Assembly: GCA_003669585.1 (NCBI GenBank)
Contig: QWOQ01000005.1
Location: forward strand, 392,502 to 456,501
Direction: 5' to 3'
DNA: 64,000 bases
DNA from: Planctomycetota bacterium
GTDB taxonomy: Bacteria; Planctomycetota; Planctomycetia; Pirellulales; UBA1268
Both the position numbers and the translations under genes were made by a program. Below the pieces are notes generated by a model. The model did no database searches, was not told the DNA's origin, and worked only from the letters and a program-made list of their open reading frames with translations. This document shows, piece after piece, positions 9,255-17,726 of the stretch. Positions within the stretch are counted from its first letter, which is position 1. Every line of letters starts with the position of its first letter.

Positions 9255-9964
9255 TTCTCTTTGATGGCCAAGGAATTCTTCTTGATATTGAAGGAACGAC
9301 TTCAAGCATTTCCTTTGTCTATGACGTTTTGTTTGCGCATGCTCGAAAACATCTGGAAACATTTCTTCAGGAACAAATCTCTGTGAGTTCCACCGTGCAG
9401 AAGCAGGCCGCTGCGCTGGCATGTGAAACTGGCCTCGAACTGTTGCAGATTGACGCGTCCAACGTATCGATGGTCGCACGTGCCGCCGCTGATTTGATGG
9501 CCCGCGACGTAAAGAGCACGCCACTCAAAGCATTACAGGGAATGATCTGGCGACTCGGATATGAATCGGGAGAACTTGTTTCGCACTTGTTTGAGGATGT
9601 TCCCCGCGCACTCGATCGCTGGACGAGTTCTGGGTTGGATGTTCGAATTTACTCGTCCGGATCAATTGAGGCCCAGCAATTATTTTTTGGACACACCGCA
9701 TACGGTGATGTCACACCACTTTTTTCTGGATATTACGATACGACCACCGGCGGCAAACGGGAAACAATGAGTTATTCAAAGATTTCCGATGCAATGCAGA
9801 TCGAGCCGAGACAAATTCTTTTTGTCAGCGATATTGGAGCAGAACTCGACGCGGCAAAAAGTGCCGGAATGGCAACGGCGCTTGCAGATCGTCCTGGAAA
9901 TGTTCCCGGTACGAGCGTTTATGAGCACCCGATGATCCGTTCGTTCGACGACATCATCTCCTAA
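9251..9964 (+). CDS. mtnC: enolase-phosphatase E1 (2,3-diketomethylthiopentyl-1-phosphate enolase/phosphatase)
   Basis: A HAD-superfamily enzyme that enolises and dephosphorylates the diketone phosphate from MtnB to give the substrate of MtnD. Motif I is the family form DIEGTTSS, motif II is YSSGS, and the C-terminal motif is [12 protein letters not shown]. The frame is open from an ATG at 9131 inside mtnD, but the true start is almost certainly GTG 9251: it overlaps the mtnD stop (GTGA, 9251-9254), has GGGGAG just upstream, and puts [17 protein letters not shown] at the N terminus as expected. From there it has 237 residues, normal for MtnC. Confidence 0.92.
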   Translation: MILFDGQGILLDIEGTTSSISFVYDVLFAHARKHLETFLQEQISVSSTVQKQAAALACETGLELLQIDASNVSMVARAAADLMARDVKSTPLKALQGMIWRLGYESGELVSHLFEDVPRALDRWTSSGLDVRIYSSGSIEAQQLFFGHTAYGDVTPLFSGYYDTTTGGKRETMSYSKISDAMQIEPRQILFVSDIGAELDAAKSAGMATALADRPGNVPGTSVYEHPMIRSFDDIIS

Positions 9965-9967
9965 AAT

Positions 9968-9995
9968 TCTTCTACACGTGAAGATGACCTTTTTT
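9968..9995 (+). terminator. weak candidate terminator after mtnC
   Basis: TCTTC and GAAGA arms (9968-9972, 9980-9984) around a 7-nt loop are followed within 5 nt by six T residues (9990-9995). The stem is short and AT-rich, so this is only suggestive. It lies immediately after the mtnC stop. Confidence 0.3.
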
Positions 9996-10170
9996 AGAAA
10001 GTGTGAACCGCAGGGAATTGTGGCATCGAATACAACGAATGCTCCCGCTCCATGCCTTCTCCTTCCTCCTCGGAAGTGCTGGATGTACTCTGCGACGTTC
10101 CAGCAAACTATTTGGCGCACAATTCTGACTCCTAACTTCCATGTCGTCCTAACAGCGTGTAGAGCAAACG

Positions 10171-10662
10171 ATGACGGCTGAATCTCGAATTTGTGAATTG
10201 GGAATTCAATTGCCTTCGATTGCGTCGCCGCAGGGGCTCTATCGTCCGATCGTTGTTTCGCGGGGAATGGCGTTTGCCTCCGGTCACGGTCCAATTGGAG
10301 ATGACGGATTGCTGGTAAGAGGTCGAGTCGGTGAGGATTTCGATATTGAACAAGCTGCGGCATTAGCTCGCCGGGTCGCAATTTCAATGCTCGCTGGCCT
10401 CAGGGTCGAACTCGGCAGCCTTGATCGAGTGACGCGAGTCGTCAAAACGCTTGGTCTGGTTCAGTGCATCAGCGATTTTCAGGGGCATCCTGCCGTCATC
10501 AACGGTTTCAGCCAACTCATGGCCGATGTCTTTGGTTCTCAGCGGGGCATCGGTGCTCGAAGTGCTTTTGGAACGCATGCATTGCCAGGCGGCATGCTCC
10601 TTGAAATTGAATGCATCTTTGAGGTCGATGAGTTCCTTCCACAAGTAATTCCGAGCGATTGA
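10171..10662 (+). CDS. RidA/YjgF-family protein (YjgF-type endoribonuclease-like subgroup)
   Basis: A member of the Rid superfamily, whose archetype RidA hydrolyses reactive enamine/imine intermediates. Visible: a trimer-type fold with GMAFASGHGPI near residue 31, alternating strands and helices, the VTRVVKTLGLVQ helix, and GARSAFGTHALPGGMLLEIECIFEV near the C terminus. That resembles the longer (about 155 residues) YjgF_endoribonc subgroup rather than classical RidA. The usual catalytic arginine of RidA is not obvious, so the activity is open. It is 206 bp after mtnC on the same strand and may simply be a neighbour of the salvage cluster. Confidence 0.75.
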   Translation: MTAESRICELGIQLPSIASPQGLYRPIVVSRGMAFASGHGPIGDDGLLVRGRVGEDFDIEQAAALARRVAISMLAGLRVELGSLDRVTRVVKTLGLVQCISDFQGHPAVINGFSQLMADVFGSQRGIGARSAFGTHALPGGMLLEIECIFEVDEFLPQVIPSD

Positions 10663-10715
10663 TATTGCTAGGAAGTCGAATCGATCGCAAGTTTTTCCGT
10701 TGAGGAGTTTTTTTA

Positions 10716-11897
10716 ATGCGATGTGCCGTTGCCGCCTCTCAGGACGAATCGCTTTCAGTTGCTCTCACTCAGGCATCGCATCGGGCGGTCGCCGATCTTG
10801 GCGAGATTCCCACTCTGGCTGTTGTATTTATATCGAAGGCCTACGGCGATCAGATTGCCTCAGTCATGGAAAATCTCAATGACGTAATCGGTTCACAAAA
10901 ACTGATTGCCTGTACCGCAGAGGGCGTTCTCGCCGATGGTATCGAGTTCGAAGATGGACCCGCTGTAAGCGTTTGGCTCGCGCATCTTCCCGGCGCGACA
11001 ATTGAGACATTTGCGATGGAGTATCGTCACACTGCGGATGGCGCATCCTTCCTCGGTTGGCCGACAGGTTTGCTGGAGGAATGGCCTCAACATGCCTCAG
11101 TTATTCTATTGGCAGATCCGTTTTCATTTCCCATTGATCAGTTCATTGCAAGGCTCCATGAAGATCGTCCGGGTGTTCCGATCATGGGTGGCATGGCCAG
11201 CGGAGGAGACGAACCTGGGTTCAATCGATTGGTCGTCGACTCTCGCTCGTATGACGCCGGTGCTGTCGGATTTGTGATCGGCGGGAGTGCGCGAATACGC
11301 CCAGTGGTTTCGCAGGGCTGCAAACCGATCGGCCACACGTATGTCGTGACGAAAGCTGACGAGAATCTCATCGTTGAACTTGGCGGCAAGCCGGCACTCC
11401 AGCGACTGCGAGAAGTCTTTGGAACACTCGACGAATCCGACAAACAATTGGTGCGAACAGCGCTGCATGTTGGACGTGTTGCAAGTGAATATCAAGAGAC
11501 TTTTGCACGCGGTGATTTTCTCGTTCGCAATGTCGTTGGTGCCGATCCCGACTCTGGAGTTATTGCCGTTGGCGATCACGTGCGAACCGGACAAACAATT
11601 CAGTTTCACGTTCGCGATGGTTCAAGTGCCCACGATGACCTGCGCGAACTTTTAAAACGTGAAGCGGTCACTGGCTGCAAGCCTGTTGGAATTCTTCTCT
11701 TCACCTGTAACGGTCGTGGAACGCGTTTATTCGATACACCAAACCACGATGCTGCATGCCTGCAAGAGTGCCTTGGTCCCGTACCCACCGCAGGATTTTT
11801 TGCTCAAGGCGAGATTGGGCCGATCGGAGAACGAAACTGTCTCCATGGTTTTACGGCCAGCGTTGCGATCATCGAGGAAACTTCGCCGCACTCCTGA
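10716..11897 (+). CDS. FIST domain signal-transduction protein
   Basis: A putative small-ligand sensor with FIST_N (about residues 30-205) and FIST_C (about 215-370). Recognisable stretches are IGSQKLIACTAEGVLADG, PIMGGMASGG, the strand VGFVIGG, and the C-terminal GILLFTCNGRGTRLF...DAACLQECLG and AGFFAQGEIGPIG. 393 residues is usual. A clear GAGGAG at 10703-10708 lies 7 nt before ATG 10716. In other bacteria FIST domains accompany histidine kinases or chemotaxis proteins. None is adjacent here, so its partner is unknown. Confidence 0.85.
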   Translation: MRCAVAASQDESLSVALTQASHRAVADLGEIPTLAVVFISKAYGDQIASVMENLNDVIGSQKLIACTAEGVLADGIEFEDGPAVSVWLAHLPGATIETFAMEYRHTADGASFLGWPTGLLEEWPQHASVILLADPFSFPIDQFIARLHEDRPGVPIMGGMASGGDEPGFNRLVVDSRSYDAGAVGFVIGGSARIRPVVSQGCKPIGHTYVVTKADENLIVELGGKPALQRLREVFGTLDESDKQLVRTALHVGRVASEYQETFARGDFLVRNVVGADPDSGVIAVGDHVRTGQTIQFHVRDGSSAHDDLRELLKREAVTGCKPVGILLFTCNGRGTRLFDTPNHDAACLQECLGPVPTAGFFAQGEIGPIGERNCLHGFTASVAIIEETSPHS

Positions 11898-12078
11898 TCG
11901 ATGGTTCTATTTTTTTGAAAATGCCTCATTGTGAAACGGTATTGACTGCTGCTGACGGTCGCTCTATTTTCCTGCCCCTCATCGAGCGTGCAGCGGCATC
12001 TTGGACTTTTTATCCAGTGTTTAGATCGGGCCAGAACTTTTCCACGCTGCCAGGTCCATTTTTTCGGAGTTCGTAGCA

Positions 12079-12348
12079 ATGCGCACCATTTGTCTTTCAT
12101 TTTTTGTATTGTTCGCAATGGGCTGCGCTTCGAATCGAAATCAATACAGCTACGCACCTCCGTATGCTCCGCCTGTCTATCCTCAGCCAAATGGTGGGAC
12201 TCAACCGGCGTATACGCTTCCAGTCGGAGCCGTTCCGGTTTCAGGAGTGCCAGACGTTTACGGTCAACCGGGCGTGGCCTCAGCGCTGCAGCCTGCTGGC
12301 GTTATGCAAACGCCTCCTTGTCCGCAGCCTGCATTCACGCCGCAGTAG
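12079..12348 (+). CDS. small proline/tyrosine-rich lipoprotein
   Basis: An 89-residue secreted lipoprotein. A short signal peptide ends in the lipobox FAMGC (Cys16), so it should be cut by signal peptidase II and anchored by lipid. The mature part is low-complexity and rich in Pro, Tyr, Gln and Gly (repeated APPYAPP-like and VYPQP-like units) with no fold I recognise. GGAG lies 9 nt before the ATG. A hairpin follows at 12408-12431. Function unknown. Confidence 0.7.
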   Translation: MRTICLSFFVLFAMGCASNRNQYSYAPPYAPPVYPQPNGGTQPAYTLPVGAVPVSGVPDVYGQPGVASALQPAGVMQTPPCPQPAFTPQ

Positions 12349-12407
12349 CGATTCGACTCGAAAACAAAGAGACGTTCCTTCCAGAGAATAGATCTAACAT
12401 TCGATGC

Positions 12408-12431
12408 GTCTGCACATTTGAACGTGCAGAC
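12408..12431. repeat. inverted repeat after the small lipoprotein gene
   Basis: GTCTGCAC (12408-12415) and GTGCAGAC (12424-12431) are perfect 8-bp arms around an 8-nt loop, 60 bp past the lipoprotein stop and upstream of the methyltransferase start. No T-run follows, so it may be a leader hairpin or a weak transcription end. Confidence 0.4.
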
Positions 12432-12546
12432 TAGAATCGAAGAGCCTTTCATCTTTCTTCGCGGCCTGCGTCATGGGTTCTTTTTGTGTCGTATTTTCAG
12501 CGACGTTGTGGAACTTTCCGAAATAAGGTTTGAAAACTCCTTTTTT

Positions 12547-13272
12547 ATGTTTTTTACGAGACTACAAAACATTCGAGTTCCAGAACTGATGGATGATCCT
12601 CTTCTTGATCGAGGAGAACATCTGAAGGCCCTTCAAGCGCTTCATCGCATTAATTTTTTAAGTTACACCGCCTTGCAGGTTTCACGCAGGATCGCTTCTC
12701 TCCTCACACTGACTCCTCGTACCGGCCCCCGCCTGCAGATTGTTGACCTCGCCTGTGGAGGAGGAGATGTCACCATCGCACTTTCTCACCAACTCCATTC
12801 AATTGGTATTCTCGCCGATATTCTTGGGATCGACAAAAGTCCTGTGGCTGTAGAATTCGCAAACCAGATGGCCCATACTCGCAGAGCATTGGGGGTGCGG
12901 TTTATTTCGGGAGATGTTGTTGAAGAAGGATGTCCGCCGTGTGACATTGCACTTTCGACACTTTTTCTGCATCACCTTAGCGATGATGACTCTGTACGGT
13001 TCTTACATTCGATGCATGCTGGTGCACGCGTTGGTGGAGTGGTTTCTGACTTGCTGAGAAGCCGTCGCGGACTTCTGCTGGCAATGTTCGTCACAAAACT
13101 TCTCACGCGTTCCCACGTCGTGCGGATTGATGGCCCACTGTCTGTCCGCGCCGCTCGTACCCAGCGAGAACTTCAGTCGCTCATTACACTGGCAGGAATC
13201 CATCGATTGACACTTTCCAAGGTGTGGCCTGAACGACTCATGCTTTGTTGGAATCGCAAGGAGGCACGATGA
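12547..13272 (+). CDS. class I SAM-dependent methyltransferase
   Basis: A Rossmann-fold methyltransferase. The SAM motif I is IVDLACGGGDVTIAL; motif II is ILGIDKSPVAVEFA; the post-II acidic strand is CDIALSTLFLHHL. The N terminus VPELMDDPLLDRGEHLKAL is typical of a family seen beside type III polyketide synthases and FAD-dependent reductases in planctomycetes. I place the start at ATG 12547; 12589 is also possible. The open frame runs back to 12418, but those residues look non-coding. The stop overlaps the next gene (ATGA, 13269-13272), so the two are coupled. The methyl acceptor is unknown. Confidence 0.8.
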   Translation: MFFTRLQNIRVPELMDDPLLDRGEHLKALQALHRINFLSYTALQVSRRIASLLTLTPRTGPRLQIVDLACGGGDVTIALSHQLHSIGILADILGIDKSPVAVEFANQMAHTRRALGVRFISGDVVEEGCPPCDIALSTLFLHHLSDDDSVRFLHSMHAGARVGGVVSDLLRSRRGLLLAMFVTKLLTRSHVVRIDGPLSVRAARTQRELQSLITLAGIHRLTLSKVWPERLMLCWNRKEAR

Positions 13273-14546
13273 TGCACCCTCCGCTTTTTCTTGACACTCC
13301 TTCTCCTCGGAGGGCTTGCGCGTCAGATGATCTGCCCGCAAAGCCCTCTGAAGTTCCTGCAACACTTACTTGTTATGAAGCAACCCAGCGACACTGGCAC
13401 ACTGTGGTTATCGGCGCCGGGCCGACTGGCTCGAGTGTGGCAATGCGACTGGCCCGCGCTGGACTGCGTGTGCTCTTGATTGATCGCGATACTCTGCCAC
13501 GGGGGAAAGTTTGTGGTTGCTGCATTTCTCCCCAAGGAGTTTCCGAATTACGATTGCTCGGTTTTTCATCTATCGAAGAATCGCTGCACGCAACTCCACT
13601 TCACTCTTTGGTACTATCAGCAGCAGGAAAACAAGTCCATCTGCCTCTTCTCGGTGGCGCAGCGCTTTCTCGCGAACGCCTTGACGCCGCGCTTGCGACT
13701 GCCGCGACACGAGCCGGTGCCGACTTTCTTCCCAAGACAACGCTGACGCAGATCGATCAGTCAAACGTTGGTGTTCGATGCACGCTGCGTGATCAAGAGT
13801 CGACTGCAACACTGTCTGCCATGAGTGTGGTCATTGCGGCAGGCTTGGCCCCCGCGATTCGAATCAACGGAAGTCGACAGATCCGTAGCGTTCCTGTATC
13901 AAGCCGAGTCGGACTTGGGGCAACTTTTTATGATGACACCTTTGATCTTGAGCCGGGTCAGTTGCTGATGGCTGTTGCTCGGCATGGTTATGTGGGAATT
14001 GTGCGATTGGAGGACGATCGACTTGATATCGCGGCAGCAGTAGACCGCAGCGTGCTGGCAGGGAGTGCGACAACAAACCACATTCTCTCCGAAATGCTTT
14101 ACGAAGCTGGTCATAGGGTTCCGAATGAACTGGCACACGTTGTTTTGTCAGGCACTGCGGCGCTCACCCATCGCTCGCCACTGGCAGATGGTCTTGTATT
14201 TCGAGCCGGTGATTCTGCGGCTTACGCCGAGCCTTTTACTGGCGAAGGAATTGGCTGGGCGTTGCAGTCGGGTCGATTCCTATCGCAGGCCATTGTGCAG
14301 GGCGTTGATCGTTCGTCGACAACATCCGACATACGGTTGAACGCTGCAACGATTGCCGCGCACTGGCAGTCATCCCATAACCGTGCTCTGCGAGGAAGAC
14401 TCTTTCAATGCCGCGTCCTTTCTATCGCGCTGCGTCAACCGAGCCTCGTCGGGATGTTCATCCGGTTCATGAACGCCTGGCCTGCATTCGGAAAACAATG
14501 CGTGCGATTGGCTGTCGCAAACGATTGTGAAACATTCACAACGTAG
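13269..14546 (+). CDS. FAD-dependent oxidoreductase (geranylgeranyl-reductase-like family)
   Basis: A flavoprotein monooxygenase/reductase fold. The dinucleotide-binding motif VIGAGPTGSSVAMRLARAG lies near residue 45, VLLIDRDTLPRGKVCGCCISP matches the GG-reductase-like group, and the second FAD motif VFRAGDSAAYAEPFTGEGIGWAL lies near 310. AAGGAGG at 13258-13264 serves the overlapping ATGATG start (13269 or 13272). It is coupled to the methyltransferase gene. In related genomes this pair accompanies a type III polyketide synthase, which is absent here. It probably modifies a lipid-like or polyketide quinone product (inferred). About 425 residues. Confidence 0.82.
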   Translation: MMHPPLFLDTPSPRRACASDDLPAKPSEVPATLTCYEATQRHWHTVVIGAGPTGSSVAMRLARAGLRVLLIDRDTLPRGKVCGCCISPQGVSELRLLGFSSIEESLHATPLHSLVLSAAGKQVHLPLLGGAALSRERLDAALATAATRAGADFLPKTTLTQIDQSNVGVRCTLRDQESTATLSAMSVVIAAGLAPAIRINGSRQIRSVPVSSRVGLGATFYDDTFDLEPGQLLMAVARHGYVGIVRLEDDRLDIAAAVDRSVLAGSATTNHILSEMLYEAGHRVPNELAHVVLSGTAALTHRSPLADGLVFRAGDSAAYAEPFTGEGIGWALQSGRFLSQAIVQGVDRSSTTSDIRLNAATIAAHWQSSHNRALRGRLFQCRVLSIALRQPSLVGMFIRFMNAWPAFGKQCVRLAVANDCETFTT

Positions 14547-14629
14547 TCGCCGGGGTGAACGAGAACCAACGACGAAAAACGTCTCGAGCGTTTTGCGGGA
14601 GATCAATCTGCTCACATAAGATTTTCCAA

Positions 14630-15511
14630 TTACACGTCTTGCTTGCGCAGGTGTCTTGCATGCTGAAGAAAAAACTCGAGCATGATTGTATTGGCAGAGA
14701 GTGACAGGGATGTATTGCCGAGAAAAAATGAATCGGGCTTTTGTCCTGGCCAGGTATGGCCGCCTCCTTCGATCCGATAAAAGACCACACTGCTCAAAAG
14801 TTTTCCTGGCCCCCACGAGTATCGCTCGATTGAGATTCCGTCCTGGTTTTCACAAATAGTTTCACGTATTGGGTCAGGAGGACAACCGTTGGTTCGTACA
14901 AAATCTAAAAGCCCTGCAAGAATCCCGCGGTGCGACACCCTCGTGACACTTCGACGGCCAATGCCTCCATCGAGAGGCGTAAACTGATCGAGTGATCCGT
15001 GAAAATGTACAACCGATATCTCCCGTGATGGCGCGATGTCAAGAAGCGCGAGTGGACCTGATACCGGCGCGATCGCCGAAAACATATCTGCTAACTCCGC
15101 TCCGACCCTATAGGCCATCATCGCGCCGTTGCTCATGCCAGTAGCAAAGATATATCCACGATCAATCCCAAAGCGATTGATGAGGTTTTCCACAAGCACT
15201 TTTGTGAATGTCACGTCATCGGAATCCTCACCAAAAGCTTCGCCACAGCAATTACCGCCGTTCCAGGTAAGCAATCCTTCTCGGGTTCCTGTGCCAAAGG
15301 GATAGACCACGATGGCACCTCCACTTTCCGCAAGGCAATCTAATCCGCTAAACCGCCTCATTGCCTCCGGATGGCTCTGTCCGCCATGATATGCGACCAC
15401 TAAAGGCGTCGGATCGGTTTTCATCAGGCAAGGGCGAACGAGAATCGCTCGTCTTTGGCGGGTACCAACGGGAATTTGGATTTCTTCGACGATGCTTTGG
15501 AGATTGTGCAT
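14630..15511 (-). CDS. PHB depolymerase-like (LpqC-type) alpha/beta-hydrolase
   Basis: A serine esterase of the polyhydroxybutyrate depolymerase/feruloyl-esterase-like family. Visible: oxyanion-type HGG (residues 42-44), the paired-Cys stretch NGGNCCG, nucleophile elbow GMSNG (Ser127), FHGSLDQFTPL with acid Asp175 and GGGHTWPG with His252. Unlike typical secreted members, the N terminus shows no signal peptide, so a cytosolic ester substrate is possible. 293 residues. It is divergent from glgE, and the 195-bp gap between them holds a candidate regulatory repeat at 15515-15541. Confidence 0.8.
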   Translation of the reverse strand: MHNLQSIVEEIQIPVGTRQRRAILVRPCLMKTDPTPLVVAYHGGQSHPEAMRRFSGLDCLAESGGAIVVYPFGTGTREGLLTWNGGNCCGEAFGEDSDDVTFTKVLVENLINRFGIDRGYIFATGMSNGAMMAYRVGAELADMFSAIAPVSGPLALLDIAPSREISVVHFHGSLDQFTPLDGGIGRRSVTRVSHRGILAGLLDFVRTNGCPPDPIRETICENQDGISIERYSWGPGKLLSSVVFYRIEGGGHTWPGQKPDSFFLGNTSLSLSANTIMLEFFLQHARHLRKQDV

Positions 15512-15514
15512 AAC

Positions 15515-15541
15515 GTACCGAAATAGAGCTCTGTACCGAAA
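15515..15541. promoter_or_regulatory. candidate operator: direct repeats flanking a palindrome
   Basis: Two copies of GTACCGAAA (15515-15523 and 15533-15541) have an 18-bp start-to-start spacing. Between them is the perfect palindrome AGAGCTCT (15525-15532). The element sits right at the start of the esterase gene, in the gap shared with divergent glgE. A regulator site is an inference from geometry. Confidence 0.3.
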
Positions 15542-15706
15542 ATATTGAATTGATGCCTAGACAAACTTCCAGGAGAGATCACGCGGCATCTTGAATAGAT
15601 ACTTTTCTATACAAAATATTATTTCAATCAAAGTCGTGTGTTCGATCGAAACCTTGTTCTGTAGACTTTCAAACTCCTCACACATACCACCAGGAGCTTT
15701 GAGATC

Positions 15707-17647
15707 GTGGAGTCGCAGGCACCCAAACGGGTCGTCATTGAGTCACTCAGTCCTGTCGTCGATGGAGGGCGCTTCACGGTCAAACGGATCGTTGGAGACT
15801 CTATTTTTGTTGAAGCCGACATTTTTTGTGACGGCCACGACGAACTCGAGTGCCAGTTGCTCTATCGACACGGCGAGAGCGGACAGTGGATCTCACTGCC
15901 GATGGAGTTTATCGGTAATAATCGCTGGGGAGCGTCATTTCAGGTTCATGTTCTAGGACTGTGGCAGTTCACAGTCGCTGCGCACATTGATCTTTTTGCA
16001 ACGTGGAAACGGGATCTTTTGCGACGGATCGCTGTCGGCGAAAGTTCTACCATCGATCTTGCTGATGGAGCATCGTTGATCGAAGCGTCTGCACATCGCG
16101 CTCCCGCCTCAGAGGCTCACGAACTCTGTGAGTGTGCAGCAGTTCTGCGTCGCTCTCATGGATCTCCTCCCATACTCTCCTCACGATTAGACGAACTCAT
16201 GTCGAGATTCGCAGACCGGAGAAATCAGACGCAGGTCGATCCTCCATTATCCATCTGGGCCGATCGTGCGCTCGCACGCTCAAGCGCGTGGTACGAAATC
16301 TTCCCTCGATCGTGGAGCGATCAACCGGAAACGCATGGCACTCTTTCCGATGTAATACTTTCTCTCGACTCGATCTCCGAAATGGGATTTGACGTACTTT
16401 ATCTCACACCAATTCATCCGATTGGCCATTCGTTCCGAAAAGGACGCAATAATGCCTTGATCGCAACCGCAATGGATTGCGGAAGCCCGTGGGCTATCGG
16501 TTCATCGGATGGCGGGCATACCGCGATCCATCCGTCGCTGGGAACTCTTGCTGATTTTGATTCACTCGTTGCGGCTGTTGTTTCGCGATCCATGGAAGTG
16601 GCGCTCGATGTGGCGATTCAATGCAGTCCCGATCATCCTTGGATGAATGAACATCCCGAATGGTTTCGGCATCGCTCAGATGGCTCAATTGCGTACGCCG
16701 AAAACCCACCGAAAAAGTATCAAGATATCGTTCCGTTTGATTTTCAATGCGAACAATGGCGTTCGCTCTGGGAGGCGATCGCTGGCATTTTTCGATTTTG
16801 GGTGGGGCACGGTGTTCGAATTTTCCGTGTCGACAATCCACATACCAAGCCATTTGTATTCTGGGAGTGGCTGATTCATGAAATCCACCGCGAGCATCCC
16901 GATGTTCTTTTTCTCGCAGAGGCTTTTACCGCGCCGAAGTCGATGCATCGACTTGCCAAGCTTGGGTTCACATGGTCTTACACCTATTTCACCTGGCGCA
17001 CCGACAAGATCGAAATGACTGACTATCTGCGCGAGGTCACGAGCCTGCCGCAAACTGATTTTTTCCGACCGCATTTCTGGCCAAGCACTCCCGACATTCT
17101 CCATACGAGTTTGCAGCAGGGTGGCAGGGCGATGTTTCTTGTGCGAGCGGTGCTTGCATCAATGGGCGCGGGCAACTACGGAATTTATGGCCCCGCCTAC
17201 GAACTGCTCGAATGCACTCCAACGGAGCCTGGCAGCGAGGAATATCTCAACTCGGAAAAATATGAAATCAAACACTGGAATCGGAGTTGCGTCTTATCGA
17301 TTGCCCCCTTGATCACAATACTCAATCGCATTCGCCACCAAGAGCCCGCCTGCTTTCTCGATCGACAACTTCAAATCCATCGAGTGGATCATGAGAGTCT
17401 ATTGGCTTGGAGTCGGTTCGATGAAGAGCATGGAAGCCGAGTTCTCTCGCTTGTTGATCTCAATCCGACATGTGTCCATCGTGCGAGATTGCATCTCAAT
17501 CGGACTGCGCTCGGGCTTCTCGACACCGAAAGTATTCTTGCGGTGAATCTCATCGATTCAGAGCGTTGCCTTTGGAATCTCGATTCAATCGAAGTCGAGT
17601 GCTCTCCAGAACGGCCCGTTGCTATTTGGCGACTCTCTCCGCAGTAA
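15707..17647 (+). CDS. glgE: alpha-1,4-glucan:maltose-1-phosphate maltosyltransferase
   Basis: A GH13_3 enzyme that extends linear alpha-1,4-glucan using maltose-1-phosphate. Seen: N-terminal beta-sandwich (VEADIFCDGHDELECQLLY), domain S region, YEIFPRSW, LTPIHPIGHSFRKGRNN, DVAIQCSPDHPW, PPKKYQDI, nucleophile in FRVDNPHTKP (Asp376) and acid/base in FLAEAFT (Glu405). 646 residues is close to the family norm. GTG start, with AGGAG 10 nt upstream. Maltokinase follows 79 bp downstream, giving the maltose to maltose-1-phosphate to glucan branch. TreS and GlgB are not in the window. Confidence 0.95.
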   Translation: MESQAPKRVVIESLSPVVDGGRFTVKRIVGDSIFVEADIFCDGHDELECQLLYRHGESGQWISLPMEFIGNNRWGASFQVHVLGLWQFTVAAHIDLFATWKRDLLRRIAVGESSTIDLADGASLIEASAHRAPASEAHELCECAAVLRRSHGSPPILSSRLDELMSRFADRRNQTQVDPPLSIWADRALARSSAWYEIFPRSWSDQPETHGTLSDVILSLDSISEMGFDVLYLTPIHPIGHSFRKGRNNALIATAMDCGSPWAIGSSDGGHTAIHPSLGTLADFDSLVAAVVSRSMEVALDVAIQCSPDHPWMNEHPEWFRHRSDGSIAYAENPPKKYQDIVPFDFQCEQWRSLWEAIAGIFRFWVGHGVRIFRVDNPHTKPFVFWEWLIHEIHREHPDVLFLAEAFTAPKSMHRLAKLGFTWSYTYFTWRTDKIEMTDYLREVTSLPQTDFFRPHFWPSTPDILHTSLQQGGRAMFLVRAVLASMGAGNYGIYGPAYELLECTPTEPGSEEYLNSEKYEIKHWNRSCVLSIAPLITILNRIRHQEPACFLDRQLQIHRVDHESLLAWSRFDEEHGSRVLSLVDLNPTCVHRARLHLNRTALGLLDTESILAVNLIDSERCLWNLDSIEVECSPERPVAIWRLSPQ

Positions 17648-17726
17648 ATTGCCGCATGCAGAAAGAAACATCTTTGGAGGTCGAGTGCTCGACTCTCTGT
17701 AGGTATGCGGTAGGAAGGAATTGAGT

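Noticed and set aside
9776-10387. 203-codon minus-strand frame across the mtnC end and RidA gene
   Set aside because: Antisense to two well-supported genes; composition is that of a shadow frame.
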